A DNA stretch of 64,000 bases from Erigeron canadensis (lineage: Eukaryota > Streptophyta > Magnoliopsida > Asterales > Asteraceae), in contig NC_057769.1 in the NCBI RefSeq assembly GCF_010389155.1, positions 28,582,735 to 28,646,734 on the forward strand, written 5' to 3'. Below the pieces are notes generated by a model. The model worked only from the letters and a program-made list of their open reading frames with translations. It searched no databases and had not been told where the DNA came from. Below, piece by piece: positions 34,888 through 47,442 of the stretch (the first letter of the stretch is position 1; each line of letters starts with the position of its first letter). A program made the position numbers and the translations under genes.

Positions 34888-37410
34888 TATATTCTCATCC
34901 CCTTTTATTATTTGATGAAATTTCTATTTCTTGGGGGGTGAGGGAAGAAATTTTATTTTGTCCATCACTTGAATCTTAAAAAAGAATAAAAAAATTTATG
35001 TCAAATTCTATTTTAATCAATTCCTTTAATAAATATAATTTTTTCAAAAACATTTTATGAACCAAACACAATTAAACATGACATTTATGGTAAGGACCAA
35101 ACACAATCAAACATGACATTTATGGTAAGGATGCCATCAAACCACAATAAAAGATGTCATCATGTCCTTACAAGATGTCTCTGAGTTTTGAACCTTCCTA
35201 TGAAAACAGCTCGAGGTAACGTCAAGCCTCAACACGATTGTGTATAGTGTTTATAAAACTTTTTATATTTATTATACCAATAATACCTAAGGTTTTTTTT
35301 TAAAAAAAGTTACTTTTATTCACATACTAAACTCATACAACTCCACAGAATTGTGCGGGTTGAAAACAATTACATATCGTACAAATACAATAATTACAAG
35401 AAATTAAACGAAACCCAATCGTCCTAACTTATTGTCTTATTTTTTGATCTATTCTTAATTTCTTATACCAATATTCACAATTAAGGTATCCACTAATTGG
35501 TGATACTATAAGTTACATCATACATACAACATTTACCAGAAAGTTGAAAGTACACCAGCTGATCAAGTAATGTTTTCATTGTTCTTTCTATTTTTAAACC
35601 AAAAGAAGGATAAAAAACCTAATATCTTTGAACAAGATGGAACAATTATTGGGATCAATGAAGCTTAGGGGTAAACAACAAACCAAAAAAAAAAAAAGCA
35701 AATAATTGCAATTATCATGATTTAAAAGAAGCCAATCACAAGACTACCCATGTGGTAAAGACCAAAAGTGAGGTTCTTATTCTCGCATGTTTTGTCTTTG
35801 GACCACGTACATCAAGGAACATAAAATAGTGCAAACACCAAAAAGCGAACAATCCCAATACATTGAGACATTTCAGTTCATAGTATAATACAGAAAAAGA
35901 AATCTGATGTTTTTTTTGTGGGGTTTTGGCGACAATTAATTTTGGTTTTAAGAATACATACGGTTGCTTCATGTCTCTTTTCAAGATGGCTAATGACCAA
36001 GACCAAACTCCAATAAGTCATGCTTGGGCTAGACGGTTGAAGTTTGTGATCATCTATGTATCCATCTCACCTCCCCATACCCTGCTTATGCAGGGATTGA
36101 GTACTGTTTTTGTTGTTGTAGACGTAAGAAAATTTGTGCCGTGGTATCAACTTAGCATTTTATATTCATCGAGCACGTACATGTGTTTGGTTTAAATTCC
36201 GATTTTATGTCTCTTATTTACGGTTAATACTATTTACGTTTTTATATTGATACAAATTGCTGGGATCCCGTGGTTATGTTTTTAGAATATGGTACTTAAA
36301 TAACCTATCCTATCTTATGTTGTTTTGTTATTAAGCTTTACTGAAAAACGAAGATTTAGACTATTGATTATTTTAAGATTTAAATATAAAGAAAATACAA
36401 GCAAAAAGGAACCATGGAAAACATGGGCTCATGTCTTTGCAAACCAAATTAGACAAGAAGGCACCATGTGACATCTCAACTCTTTGTATAAATTATCTTA
36501 TGTAAATTAATGGAAACAAATCACATGAATTTGGACACTTTAGGAATCTCCACATGTGTGCTCTTCGATCATCTCACATGCTATAGAAATGGACAAATAA
36601 TGAATAGTCAACAATATTTATCATATATATGATATGGTTACAAATGAATAAAAGAATGAGCCGTTTATTTCATAAATCGGCATGTAAGACATGCTGCACC
36701 TACTCTATTATTTTGACATGGATTTTAAATTATGAATGTACATATTTAGTAGTTAGCATCAAGCGTGAATATATGATGTCAATATAGTGTTAGCTTATTT
36801 GGTAAAAAATTTTGTTTTTCGGGTATAACTCTATAAATTAATCAATATCTAATACAAGTATTTTTAGAATTATTCAGATGTAATATAAGTAGGCATACTA
36901 AGAAATCTGTAGTTAAAAGAATACAACATATTATAGGTTGACAATGAAGACTAGATCAACTGGTCGGAATTGCTTTCAGTTTTCCCCAAGTCACAGGTTT
37001 AACTTTTTGGAGTGATGCATTATGTGGGTTTTTCCATTAAATCATCAATAATGGCTCATGGTTACATCTACTACCAATAATGGCTCATGGTTACATTTAC
37101 TAGATATATGTAAAACTTCACCATTATATAGTGATCTGATATCGAATAACGACTTTCTATATCGAATAACGACTTTCTATTATAGAAAAAAAAATAGCAT
37201 CTACCTATGACGTGGCATGATTCCATTGGCTGATTAAAGAATTTCATTGAATGGCAAGCACGATGGCATGCGTGGAACTGTGTCGAATGGTTCCATTTTT
37301 ATCAGTTTTCTAATGCATTAACAAGTAGATCTGACTTTAATGCCATTTTGACCCTTTTTTTTTTATTTATTGAAACAATCACTCACACAAACATGTCATT
37401 TTATAAGACC
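34888..37410. other. Long intergenic stretch upstream of the AP2 gene
   Basis: No supported gene. Direct repeats occur at 35087-35135 (ACCAAACACAATCAAACATG type). Two imperfect copies of AATAATGGCTCATGGTTACA lie at 37046-37094, and two adjacent copies of ATCGAATAACGACTTTCTAT at 37141-37182. At 36078-36120, CCTGCTTATGCAGGGATTG followed by a TTG-rich tail may be a SINE remnant. Confidence 0.4.
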
Positions 37411-37415
37411 CAACA

Positions 37416-37425
37416 CTATATAAAC
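37416..37425 (+). promoter_or_regulatory. TATA box of the AP2 gene
   Basis: CTATATAAAC lies 72-81 bp before the ATG at 37497, with a CT/AC-rich leader between. This is a well-spaced plant core promoter. Confidence 0.65.
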
Positions 37426-37496
37426 CATCTCTTTTCATATGAATCTTTACTTTGGTTTTTTCTCTTTAAACCAAGATCACATATAAGTTCTACAAA

Positions 37497-38300
37497 ATGA
37501 AAACCAACTTCCACAAAGAATTTGTGCCTTCTTTTAATCACGAAATCGCAGAAGAAGCGCATGCTTATGACGCTTCTAACGTTTGGTCTGGCGGCATTGG
37601 AGAGGACACGTTTACACCTTCTCTTCCCATAAGTTTTCTTGAAACCTTCTCACAAGATTCAAGGTGTAATGAAGTCAAACTAAAGTTAGATGATTTGGTT
37701 AAACACGAACAAGATCTAACGAGGCGTGGCAATTCAGACGCTCTAAGTGCCCACTTGCTCCAAAAATCCAAAACTAGGAGGCCAAAGAAGCAAATTGTCA
37801 GTAGCACTTCCATTGGAAAGTGTACATCAAATTGTGGATCAAAGAAGCAGTTTAGAGGGGTAAGGCAAAGGCATTGGGGAAAATGGGTGGCAGAGATTCG
37901 TTTGCCAAGAAACCGGATGAGGGTTTGGCTTGGGACGTTCAAAACAGCTGAAGAAGCTGCATTTGCATATGACACGGCTGCATATATATTAAGAGGGGAT
38001 TTTGCACAGTTAAATTTCCCGAATTTAAAGACCCATCTAAGGGCGAATTCAGTAACTAGTAACACAGCTGCCTTGGTACAAGCTAAGTTACAAGGGCTGC
38101 CAAGGGCTAGTAATGACCTAACAACCCCATCTTTGCCTGAAAAAGACGATACATCTTATAATGGTGCATCGGAAATAAGCATTGACAAATGCAAGAAACC
38201 GTTAGAATTGATGTCACCAGATTTTTCTGAAGATGTTCAGCTTAGCAGAATGCCTTCTTTAGACATGGACATAATATGGGATTCTCTTGTTTTTGATTAA
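37497..38300 (+). CDS. AP2/ERF transcription factor, DREB A-6 type (ERF061/ERF062-like)
   Basis: Nuclear DNA-binding regulator. Single exon, 267 aa, as usual for ERF genes. One AP2 domain spans about residues 119-176: it begins [19 protein letters not shown], continues [20 protein letters not shown], and ends [16 protein letters not shown]. The Val in WVAEI is typical of the DREB branch, and [10 protein letters not shown] with AYILRGDFA is characteristic of the ERF060-062 subgroup. A basic stretch before the domain (KTRRPKKQ) may be the nuclear signal. The N-terminal half is acidic and Ser/Thr-rich. The C-terminus ends in an acidic/hydrophobic patch ([16 protein letters not shown]), a plausible activation motif. 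It has its own TATA box and an uninterrupted frame. Target genes cannot be told from sequence. Confidence 0.93.
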   Translation: MKTNFHKEFVPSFNHEIAEEAHAYDASNVWSGGIGEDTFTPSLPISFLETFSQDSRCNEVKLKLDDLVKHEQDLTRRGNSDALSAHLLQKSKTRRPKKQIVSSTSIGKCTSNCGSKKQFRGVRQRHWGKWVAEIRLPRNRMRVWLGTFKTAEEAAFAYDTAAYILRGDFAQLNFPNLKTHLRANSVTSNTAALVQAKLQGLPRASNDLTTPSLPEKDDTSYNGASEISIDKCKKPLELMSPDFSEDVQLSRMPSLDMDIIWDSLVFD

Positions 38301-38853
38301 TGATTATGTTTTGAGAACCTAATATATAATTAAAGTAGCCGGGTCTTGCTGCATTGTGACCCTGAGCTTATATTAGATTAGAATTTTGGATGTCAGAGTT
38401 TGATTGTTATTTGTTTTTTTGGTTTATTCTTCTAAACTTGCTTTTATGGTTTATACAAATTCCAATTCTCATTTTCTTCCGATACTAGTTTTATAGAGCC
38501 CACAAGAAGTCCATGGGAAGGTGTCAATGAGTATGGCTGTCTACGAATTCAGTCATTCTGTAGTTTATATTAGTTTGTTAATTAAATTGCCTGGATTCTA
38601 TGTTTTCTGTCATTTCAACACTGTATGGCCATTATGATTCAAACTGGGCACAAGTTAGGAAGAAGCATACTCGAATTCTGAGAACATATATATCTTCAAG
38701 ATATTCTTTTTCTAAAAAGCTTGTAATACATTCACAAAACAACAGTGGCAACAAATGTAACCAAGCTAATAATTTCTTACCGTCATTTGCAGTTAGGACT
38801 CTTACTTTGAGAGGCAATTTCAGGTTCTGAGTACTCCTTGCTTCATTTTGAAC
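38301..38853. other. Region between the convergent AP2 and HMG-box genes
   Basis: Presumed 3' UTRs of both genes. The open frame at 38600-38830 shows no protein-family features. Confidence 0.45.
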
Positions 38854-41754
38854 TCAATCATCACTTTCTGGAGTTTCGTTTAACGGATGTTGCAGAAATG
38901 GTGCTGCATTGCTTATGATATGTCCTGCCCTACTTAAACCTTTTCTGTAAAGTTCCATTTCGATTTTGTATCGTTCCTTGTCTTTCATGGCTTTTTCTTG
39001 GTAGACCTGAATTAAAAATGAACCAAAGAACGCATCACTAGGTTACACAAGAGGTGATAACGAAAATAAACAAGACAAAAAAGCACTTGTTACTTTGTTA
39101 GGATAGGATACCAGAAAAGATAGAACTAGATATCTGAGACCCAAGATCAATCGCACACGGACATAACGTCTCAATAACAAACTAAACTGATATACACGGT
39201 CCCTAACTAAACTGATACAGTTCAATAGGAAATGGATTAAAAGATTAGAAATTGTTCATAATATAAGAAGGTTTTTAAGCGTTTTGGACTTTTGGTATCC
39301 GTTTTGAGACGAGGCCCATATTATGACCTTTTTTTCAGATCACAAGAATGATCTTCAGCTTGGTCTCATATATCCGGTGTCTATCTTATCAAGTGTCCTA
39401 CGTTAACCCATTTTTTTCCCACTTACCGCCTTTTGAGATTCTGTTATGTTATTCCAAAGTTCACCAATCATCCTACTGATATCTCTATCTTTTCCGGGGT
39501 GAAGTGGTTTAAGCCTAGCATGCTGCTCTGCAAAGAAGAAATTATAACCACTTCTGTTTGTTTTCGGGTGAGCAGGATCCCTTTTTTTCATTTCTAATTT
39601 CTTTCTTCTCCTACGTTTTACCATAGTTAGTGGTTGAGTTTCATTTCCACTTGTAACAGGACACTCAGTTGCTACGTTTTGATGTGTTGGAGGCTGATAT
39701 GAGATGTATGCTGTGGACTGAAAAAGAACACCTTGTAGTGGTTCTCCGCCTATCATGATAGTGCAAAGATACCCATTATCAAATTTCCCGTCAATTACAC
39801 CTGTCACTGGGAGGCCTGTAGACGGTTTTGGGGAAGATGCAAATGCAGAATTGCGTTAGGATGATCTGCAAATGCAGAATTGGATAGTAATTGGAAATCA
39901 TACTGAGTTGTGAAAAAATGGAAGATTTGTATATACTGAAAAATAAAAGTTATCAGCTTTAAGATATCTTGTTTTCAAGACTATCACAAGAAAGGGGAAA
40001 TGAGACTTCAACTACCAATGAACTTTCCCTTTCTAAATGACTATTGATCACTGCATGAGTGCACCCGGACTATGAATAAAATACCCAGATAAACTGATCA
40101 CTAAAAGAGACTTGAACACCGGATGACTTATTGCTTGCAAAATGAAACCCAAAATCATGTAAAGGCACAAGTATGCTTAAACAATGACGATATATGCAAG
40201 AACTGGAAGCAAAACATTAAGGCTTCAATCCAAAACTCATGTTGGTTTACAGTCATAGCAGCTAATATGTAATGAGGAAAAAACAGAACAAACCTTTGGG
40301 CAACACGTCCTCTATAGAAGTCTTCTGTCGCTTCATTGATAACGCTTGAGTTTCTGCAGACAATACTTGGGATTTGGGTAATGGCAGTTGAGTTTTGTTT
40401 ATTCCAGAAGTTGAAGTTAAACTATGCTTCGTATTCTGCCACGTATCTGAACAGAAAATAAAAATCATTCAAAAACGACAACAAGAAATTACTGATTAAA
40501 AAGAGAAGGGAGACGCACCATTCGAAACAGGAGTCCATGCTTTAGCCTTAAAGTAATAAACTTGTTCAAAATGGTAAATGAGTGACATATAATACTTTCT
40601 TAAGATAAATGAAGCGTTTGTGGCTGAAGGCGGAAAATTGAAAGAATTAGTCACTTCCCTCCACTTCTTCTCTTCAAGAACCTGCAAATTTGTTTGAGTC
40701 TGTTAGGCTTTTACTTCACTTACAAAACATACTCCATATTTCATTAGCACCCCAGTTTATCTGTTTACACGAATATTCATCAATCCAATACATAGTCCCA
40801 TCTTCATCATTTTAGTCTAAACAAGTAGAAGTTCGCTCACAACTTTATATGTTTCTCATGCCATTTTATAAGAGACCCATGATATGACGATATTGGATTT
40901 CACTCTTGTTTAAAGAATTAAACAAACCTTTTTAATGCCACCAAGGGAAGTGACTTCCACAAACAAGCGATGCAAATTTAGGTCCTTGCCCCCAATGATT
41001 GGAATCCTACAATATACAAGAATTAAAAATGGTCTCTAAGGTGATGATCTACGCATCTATATGATCTTGATGCTAAAAAAAAATGGCCCTAAATTTTCAA
41101 CATCATGTTACATCTACATGATATTGTTGCTCCCCCAAAGCTATCATTTGAGTACGGATGCCATAGATTATATCCTGGAAATTTAGACCCACTTAGGTTA
41201 TGTTAGATTTCTATTTTCTAGCGAGTCAATCGGAAAAAAACTTGGCTTGAAAAGTAAATGAGCCAAAAGTTGCCCAAAGTCTGTTATGATGCATAAGAAC
41301 CTCCTAGATGATGTTATTCAAAAGTTTGTCATTAAACTTGTATAACTTTCTAACAACATGCAAACTATTTATGCATAAGTTTAAAATAGTTAGACAAAAT
41401 ATGTTTTGGGTCAACCTAACTTGATTCATCTGCTCTTAACTCATCTAAAAAATTACTAGTTTCGACCCGTTACTCAAACTCTTTGAATTTGACCCACTAC
41501 TTATGCTACCTTAACAAGAAATGCACTCATAATTCATCTATTCATGCAAATATAATAAAATATGGAGCAAACAACTCTTACATAAATTTTGTCCCCATGG
41601 CAGCATGAAAATTTCCAAGAGTATCCATGAAGAGCTTGGAATCGGCTGTAACATCTTCGTATCTAACAACCGGTGGCGGATACATATGATACTGTGTCTT
41701 GTTTGCTTCGACATGAAACAAGGTTCTGTTTTCCATAGTTGAACATTTAGCCAT
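38854..41754 (-). CDS. ARID-HMG-box chromatin protein (HMGB9/10/15 type)
   Basis: Plant-specific architectural DNA-binding protein with an ARID domain followed by one HMG box. Six exons on the minus strand: 41582-41754, 40928-41006, 40519-40681, 40294-40446, 39427-39815 and 38854-39006. All are GT-AG and in phase, giving 370 codons (369 aa). The ARID spans about residues 30-130, with NFHAAMGTKFMIPIIGGKDL, HRLFVEVTSLGGIKKVLEE, then KWREVTNSFNFP and FILRKYYMSLIYHFEQ. A basic NLS-like run (KRRRRKKLEMKKR) precedes the HMG box (about 268-338): DPAHPKTNRSGYNFFFAEQ, then GKDRDISRMIGELWNNITES. The box is split by an intron and completed by VYQEKAMKDKERYKIEMELY. It looks intact; length is closest to HMGB9/HMGB10. 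Confidence 0.93.
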
Positions 41755-42975
41755 TGCCTTTTGAAAATAGATATTGTAACTCGTTTTGACCCGTTACTCA
41801 ACCTCCGTTAAAAAAACAATACTTTAAACCAAACAATACTGACATATACTTTCATAAACCAAAAACTTCATGAAAAATGAGATTTTAATTTTTTTTCTCA
41901 AACAAGTTAATGAATTTGAAAGAAACCAAAAAACAGCATTACATTAACTAAAAGTCATCAACTACCATATATAAATGACCTTGGAAAGAACAATAAGTTG
42001 CACCAATTGTTGAATATCAATAGACCAGATTAGGCCTGCAGATTTTAGCAGCAAAGACAGGATTACAACAATGTAATAGGTAGATAATATATAGGCTTTA
42101 TAGCCATGAAGTTCTTTGGAATATCAAGAATGTAACAGGATGACTACATTAATACTCAGACGTTTTTCGCTTTTTAGTACAGAAAAAAACTAAAGTCAAA
42201 ATCAAAATCTGTGATAAAAAGAGGTTATGTAGGTTGAAGTTGCTAGAAAATCTTTTTACTGACAATTTAAAGATCATATATATGGTTAACGTAATAAATA
42301 GGGTCATTTTCTAATTTCTAGGATATCTTTTGAACATTTGATACATAAATTTTTAATCATAATATTTTATCCGTCGTACAAAAAGTGTCATGAATTTGTA
42401 AACTTTTCATATATTTAAAAACAAATTGTCAGATTGGTTTCGGGTTAAACATATCGAATAGGTTGGAGGTTTGGTGGGTTGGTTTCAAGTCAAATTGGTT
42501 GATGGGTTATTCTAGGTTCAAAGGGGTTAATTTCATGTCGTAAAGACCGAGTGGCCTGGTGGGTTAACATGTTTTCGGGTCGACGGATTCGGTATCACGT
42601 GATTTATCTTTTCTTATGTCGACCAATTAATACAAAATCGATTTAGAGATAAGTAAATAAATATATACTCCATCAAAGAAACACACACTTTTGTGTTATT
42701 TACAATTTACATAATTAGCTTAGACATAAGTTGATAATTCGTGTGTAAGAAAACTAGCATAGTTTTAGAAAGGTAAAATTGGAGTATACAAATGTAGCAT
42801 AATCGTACAAGTTCATGACGTAACAAACTGAAAAGCTGAAAAAAGTCAAAGTCCATCACCGGTTCCAGCCCAAGACTCTTTACCATTAGACCGAATATGG
42901 GCCTTTGATCATGATTTTGGCTTCAATGATTTTTGTACTAAAAACTCATCTGTAATTTATTTAAACTCTGCTTTA
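41755..42975. other. Intergenic between the HMG-box gene and the Harbinger element
   Basis: Upstream region of the HMG-box gene. Around 42430-42600, GGTTGGTTTCGGGTT/GGGTCGA-type motifs hint at an old repeat. No gene is seen. Confidence 0.4.
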
Positions 42976-44867
42976 GGGGGAGAGGAGTGGTGGACGGCAT
43001 GGCTAGTGGCATGCCATGCCGCTGAACGCACACCGGTGTCATCTATCCGGCATCAACGCGGCATGAAGGGTGGCGGCATTATAGCCCGGCAAGGGATGGC
43101 AATTTTGAGCCGTTGGGAGGAGCGTGTATGGGGTGGGGTCCGCCTTAAAGTGACCGCTTGAGGTTTATTAAAAAAAAAAAAAATTCTCCTACCTCTTTAT
43201 CTATATATACACTTCATCTTTAACCAAAAAATCATTAAACAAAACCATATCTTCACATTTTCACCAAAACAAACACCACATTAGTAAAAAATGGATTCAT
43301 CTTCCTCATCTTCTTCATTTTGTGTTCCCCGGAGTTAGACAAATCGTCTACGGGGAGTACTTTTGAGTTCTTTAACCAAGTGTATGCCGAGCTTGAAGAT
43401 ACCGGCACCTCTACCGACACTCGTAGGTATATCGATCAAGACCGGGAAGAAGCTCACGCCATACTAATGTGTGACTACTTCGTTGAAGACTCAAGACGAA
43501 CCACTTTTTCGTCATCGTTTTCGCATGAGCAAGAGGTTGTTTTTGAAGATTGTTGGTGATATTGAAGCCAACTTTAGTTACTTTCAAGAGGGGTACGACG
43601 CACGGGGTAAAAAAAGTTGCATCGCTCTTCAAAAGTGCACATCGGCGATCAAGCAACTGTCTACGGGTGAACCTTCAGACGCGTATGACGAGTATTTATG
43701 TATGGCTGCTAGAACTTCACGCGAGAGCATGGAGTACTTTTGTGATGTGGTCGTCAATTTGTATCAAAAGGAGTTCTTACGTAGGCCTACATCTCATGAC
43801 TTGGCTCTCATTACACAAGCTCATGAAGAAAGACACCACATTCCAGGAATGCTTGGTAGTCTTGATTGTACACAAATCGAATGGAGGATGTGCCCTAAAC
43901 ACTTAAAAGGGGCAATACACGAGGGGTGATCACAAGGTACCTACTATTATGATTGAGTGTGTTGCTTCTTATGACTTGTGGATTTGGCATTCGTTTTTTG
44001 GTCCCGCTGGATCGAATAACGATGTCAATGTTTTGCAGCAATCGCCGTTGTTTCAAAACGAGCGTAATGGATCCGCGCCAGACAGTTCATTTAGCGTAAA
44101 TGGACATGAGTACAAGCGCGGTTACTACCTTACCGATGGAATCTATCCTAGGTGGGTTGCGTTTGTTAAAGCTTATCCTCATCCAGTGGAACAAAATGAA
44201 AAGAAATTTAAAAGACTACAAGAGGCTGCAAGAAAGGATGTTGAGCGAGCCTTTGGTGTTCTCAAGGGAAAATGGAAGATCTTGGACCATCCCCTCCCGC
44301 TATGGACAAAGGAGAAGATCAAAAAAGTCGTCGTTGCGTGTACTATACTTCACAACATGATCATCAAAGACAACGGGCGGGCGATATCACCGGTTCATAT
44401 TATGGATCCACCGGTGCCAAGAGTTTATAACCCGGAAGCAAACCGGGAGATAATGGACGAGAACGTGCATCATCGGCTCCGATACGATCTCACGGCGCAT
44501 GTATCGGCTTGAGACTTATCATTTCTTGACGATCCAGCGATGCACCCACCATCAGTTGAGAGTTTGATTTAGTTATCTTCATTTAAGAAATTTAGAATTT
44601 AAATTTATGTACTTTTTAATTTATGTTTATGTAATGTTTAGTTTAATTTGAATGAAATAATTTAAGTTTTTATTAAAAAAGAAAGTGTTTGATTAAATTA
44701 AATGAAAAAGAAAAAAAAAATTTGTGAGGGATGGGAAAGTCATGAATGCCATTAAAAATAGTTGGGAGGGATGGTTGGGAGGGATGAAAAGGAAAATTGA
44801 GTTGGAGGTATTTGATTAGTGGAATTTGGGAGGGATGGGAAATTGGGAGGCATGACTCCCTTCCCCC
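42976..44867 (+). mobile_element. PIF/Harbinger DNA transposon, 1892 bp
   Basis: Target duplication TTA at 42973-42975 and 44868-44870. The terminal repeats are GGGGGAGAGGAGT at the left and, in reverse, GGGGGAAGGGAGT at the right. Sub-terminal stretches are GGGAGGGATG-rich on the right. It contains a degenerate Harbinger transposase gene and no second Myb-like ORF, so it is not autonomous now. Confidence 0.9.
43291..44512 (+). pseudogene. PIF/Harbinger transposase (HARBI1-like nuclease), frameshifted
   Basis: DDE-type nuclease of the Harbinger superfamily. The start is probably 43291 (MDSSSSSSSF). Reading the whole protein needs three frame changes: about 43320-43336, about 43490-43505, and about 43905-43925 in the AAAAGGGG run. 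Recognised parts are [20 protein letters not shown], the first catalytic Asp in [47 protein letters not shown] (second Asp), [18 protein letters not shown], and [16 protein letters not shown] (Glu). It ends at 44512. The catalytic residues themselves are still present, but the three breaks make it inactive. Confidence 0.88.
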
Positions 44868-44872
44868 TTATA

Positions 44873-45694
44873 CAGTAAAACCTCTATAAATTAATAATGT
44901 TGGGACCGAGATATTTTATTAAATTATCGAGATATTATTATATCGATAAATTAATAAATTATTAATTTAAAGAGGTTCATGTATCACTTTCAAAATTTTC
45001 ATATCCAATGTACATTCACACATTAAATGACACGATTCCAAAACAAATTGCTTTCGAAATTAAAATCCGTTTCATGAATTCAATCGGCTCAAATAATTTA
45101 AACGATGTAAACTATGAAGAAGACATTTGTGAGCTTGAGATCTTAATTAAGGGTATGCATTATTAGTACAAACCAGATGTGGGTGAGCTGAGGGATTATC
45201 CTGATGAATATAATGAATGTTATGAAGTTCAAAATATTGAAGAATTTGTGATGGATATTGTTCAAAATCTAGTTGATAATGAAGTTGGAGATGATACAGT
45301 AATTTTGAAATCAATCACTCGGAAATAAGCATTATAAACGGCTAACAACTCTTCACAACTTTTTGTTGCGACGATGTCTCAACTCGTAAGTGAAATGTAG
45401 AAATTTAAGGATAAATTCAACATAGATTTAAAGTTAAAAAAAAAACAAACAAACAAGTGACTATATATTCATTTTTTACTAAACAATATTAAAATTTTAG
45501 AATATTTAAAAAATTATTAATTTATAGTTTTGATGAGACCTATATATTTACCTTGGGGTTTCAAAAAAATTATTATCTTATTATTTTATTGATTGGTGTC
45601 CAATTTTGTACTGGTCCCAAGTTGAGACCGGACAAATTATTAATTTTATCGAGATTATTAATTTATCGAGTATTAATTTATAGAGGTTATAATG
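44873..45694 (+). mobile_element. pogo/Tigger-like mariner element, 822 bp, degenerate
   Basis: TA lies on both sides (44871-44872 and 45695-45696). The ends are inverted repeats: CAGTAAAACCTCTATAAATT at the left, CATTATAACCTCTATAAATT from the right in reverse. A relic of the transposase C-terminus (about 45160-45330) reads NVGELRDYPDEYNECYEV, then EEFVMDIVQNLVDNEVGDD, typical of pogo-like proteins. It lacks the catalytic part. It sits 2 bp from the Harbinger duplication. Confidence 0.82.
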
Positions 45695-46052
45695 TACTAT
45701 AACCTTTCTATAACTCATTAAATGGCGAAATCATCACATGGTATTTTTTTTTCTTTTCGTCTAGCTAGTGTAAATTTTTATATAAGTACCTATATGAATT
45801 TATATAAAAATGTATCATTTTGTAATACATGTATTGTTTTATTAGTTACTATATGGTGATAAAAAAGAATGTTCGCACGGTAACACTAATAAGTGGAATT
45901 CAGAAAGGTACAAAAATAAATTGTATATATTAATAATCCAAAATATACTCACCAATCACCATGAAAGAATTTAATTTAGTACAATATATAAAGATAAAAA
46001 ATCAAAGGAAAATAAGCGAAATCATAAACGATAATATAATGTTGTAAACAAC
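45695..46052. other. Intergenic, nothing recognised
   Basis: AT-rich sequence, probably including the 3' UTR of the lipid-transfer gene. Confidence 0.4.
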
Positions 46053-46718
46053 TTAAAACGTAGTAGCATACACGGCAACAAGTAGTGAAAATACTAGAGG
46101 AATCGCCGCAAATGTTGTTGAAGTTGCATCGGATGAACCGTTGTTATCTGTTGATGGCACGGTGTTTGAACGGCTGCCCGTTCCTGAAGGGGGTGATCCT
46201 GAAGAAGAAGGTGTTGTCGTTCCTGATGGAGAGTCCGTTGGAGAAGCAGCTGTGTACAATTGGAAAAACATAGAACAATAATAAGTGTACATTCCTAATT
46301 AAAGTATATATGTATAAGAATAAAAATGTAACTTATAAAATTAAAATTTTGGTTTTTATTTAATAATTTATAAATAATTTATAAAATCATTACCATTGCA
46401 TCGACTCGTTGGTGGTGTTTGGACATTGCAAGCCTTAGGCAGCGCAAGAGCCTGTGTTTCGTTAATACTGATACCCAAGGACGAGCCACCACCATTAAGG
46501 ACTTGACACAAGCATTGTGGTTGAGACCGGACCACACTAGCAAGTTGGCTACAACATCCTGAGGATGGCGTCGACGTGTTACCTGAAATGTAGTTTAAGC
46601 ATGGTGACATACTAATTAGTACACTTGTGCAACCCGATTGAGCCTTCACGCTATATAAGGCAGCCATTGTGACCACTAGGATCATCAACAATGTGTTGGT
46701 TTTTTGATATTGTGCCAT
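46053..46718 (-). CDS. GPI-anchored non-specific lipid-transfer protein (LTPG/xylogen-like)
   Basis: Secreted protein that binds lipids through an eight-cysteine fold and is anchored to the outer plasma membrane. Two exons on the minus strand, 46394-46718 and 46053-46249, GT-AG and in phase, give 174 codons (173 aa). A signal peptide occupies residues 1-26 (LLMILVVTMAALYSVKAQS). All eight cysteines are in the expected order C-C-CC-CxC-C-C: GCTSVLISMSPCLNYI, GCCSQL, QCLCQVL, KACNV and SRC. Exon 2 is a Ser/Thr/Pro/Gly linker followed by a hydrophobic GPI-type tail (FAAIPLVFSLLVAVYATTF). A TATATATAT box on the minus strand lies at about 46836-46844. The frame is intact. Ligand and tissue are unknown. 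Confidence 0.93.
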
Positions 46719-47301
46719 TTGGGTTTTTTTGAGATCTTGGTTTCTATTTAGTGTAGTTTAATTTGTATGGAAGCTAGAAGATTAGAGATAGAAGTTGTGG
46801 TTTGATTTGAGATTATGTAAATGTTTTTGTTACAATATATATAGGGGAAGTTGGAATGGTGAAATAACATAAGAATTGTGTATTGGTAACCTACTTTTTC
46901 CTACTTTTATACCATTTGCTAGTTGCCACCAAAGATGTGCAAAACTGCAAAAGGCTGGCTTGATGTCCAATCTCTTGAAATCTTGTATATAGCATGGTAT
47001 GAAATTGTGGGATTAATAACAGAATGATATCATTTTCTTTGTGTGTGATTTTCAAAGGCCAAAAACCTTTAGTTGAATGATTCTATGAAGTATTAGGGCC
47101 AAGTATAGTAATTAGTAATTACCAAGGTTACAAAAGGGTAAAAAAAATCCCAAAGATATTAGATTCGACAAATTTTGGTAATATTTTAATTGAGTATATT
47201 GAATAGGATTTTTTTTTTATCATGTACAAGATTTCAACTTCAGTTACTCTCTTTTCATTTTCACTTGTTTAGGTAGATAATAAATACCTAATTTCATTTT
47301 A
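46719..47301. other. Upstream region of the lipid-transfer protein gene
   Basis: Contains the probable TATA box (46836-46844, minus) about 120 bp from the ATG. The remainder is AT-rich with no gene seen. Confidence 0.45.
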
Positions 47302-47442
47302 GGAAAATGCTAAATGAACTTAACGTGTATAAAAAAGTTTTATATTTACATATCAAAAGTTCACTTTGAATTTTAATTATGGTATGTGTACAACTATTTA
47401 TGCACCTTAACAAAAGTCATTAGGGCTTCATTTAGCAAAACC
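47302..47442. mobile_element. Short MITE, 141 bp, with 9-bp duplication (MULE type)
   Basis: The exact direct repeat TTCATTTTA occurs at 47293-47301 and 47443-47451. The terminal repeats are GGAAAATGCTAAATGAAC and, from the right in reverse, GGTTTTGCTAAATGAAGC. The 9-bp duplication suggests a MULE source. Confidence 0.8.

Noticed and set aside
36065..36121. CCTGCTTATGCAGGGATTG with TTG tail as a SINE 3' end
   Set aside because: The tail resembles plant SINEs, but no A/B boxes or duplication could be found; kept only as a remark.
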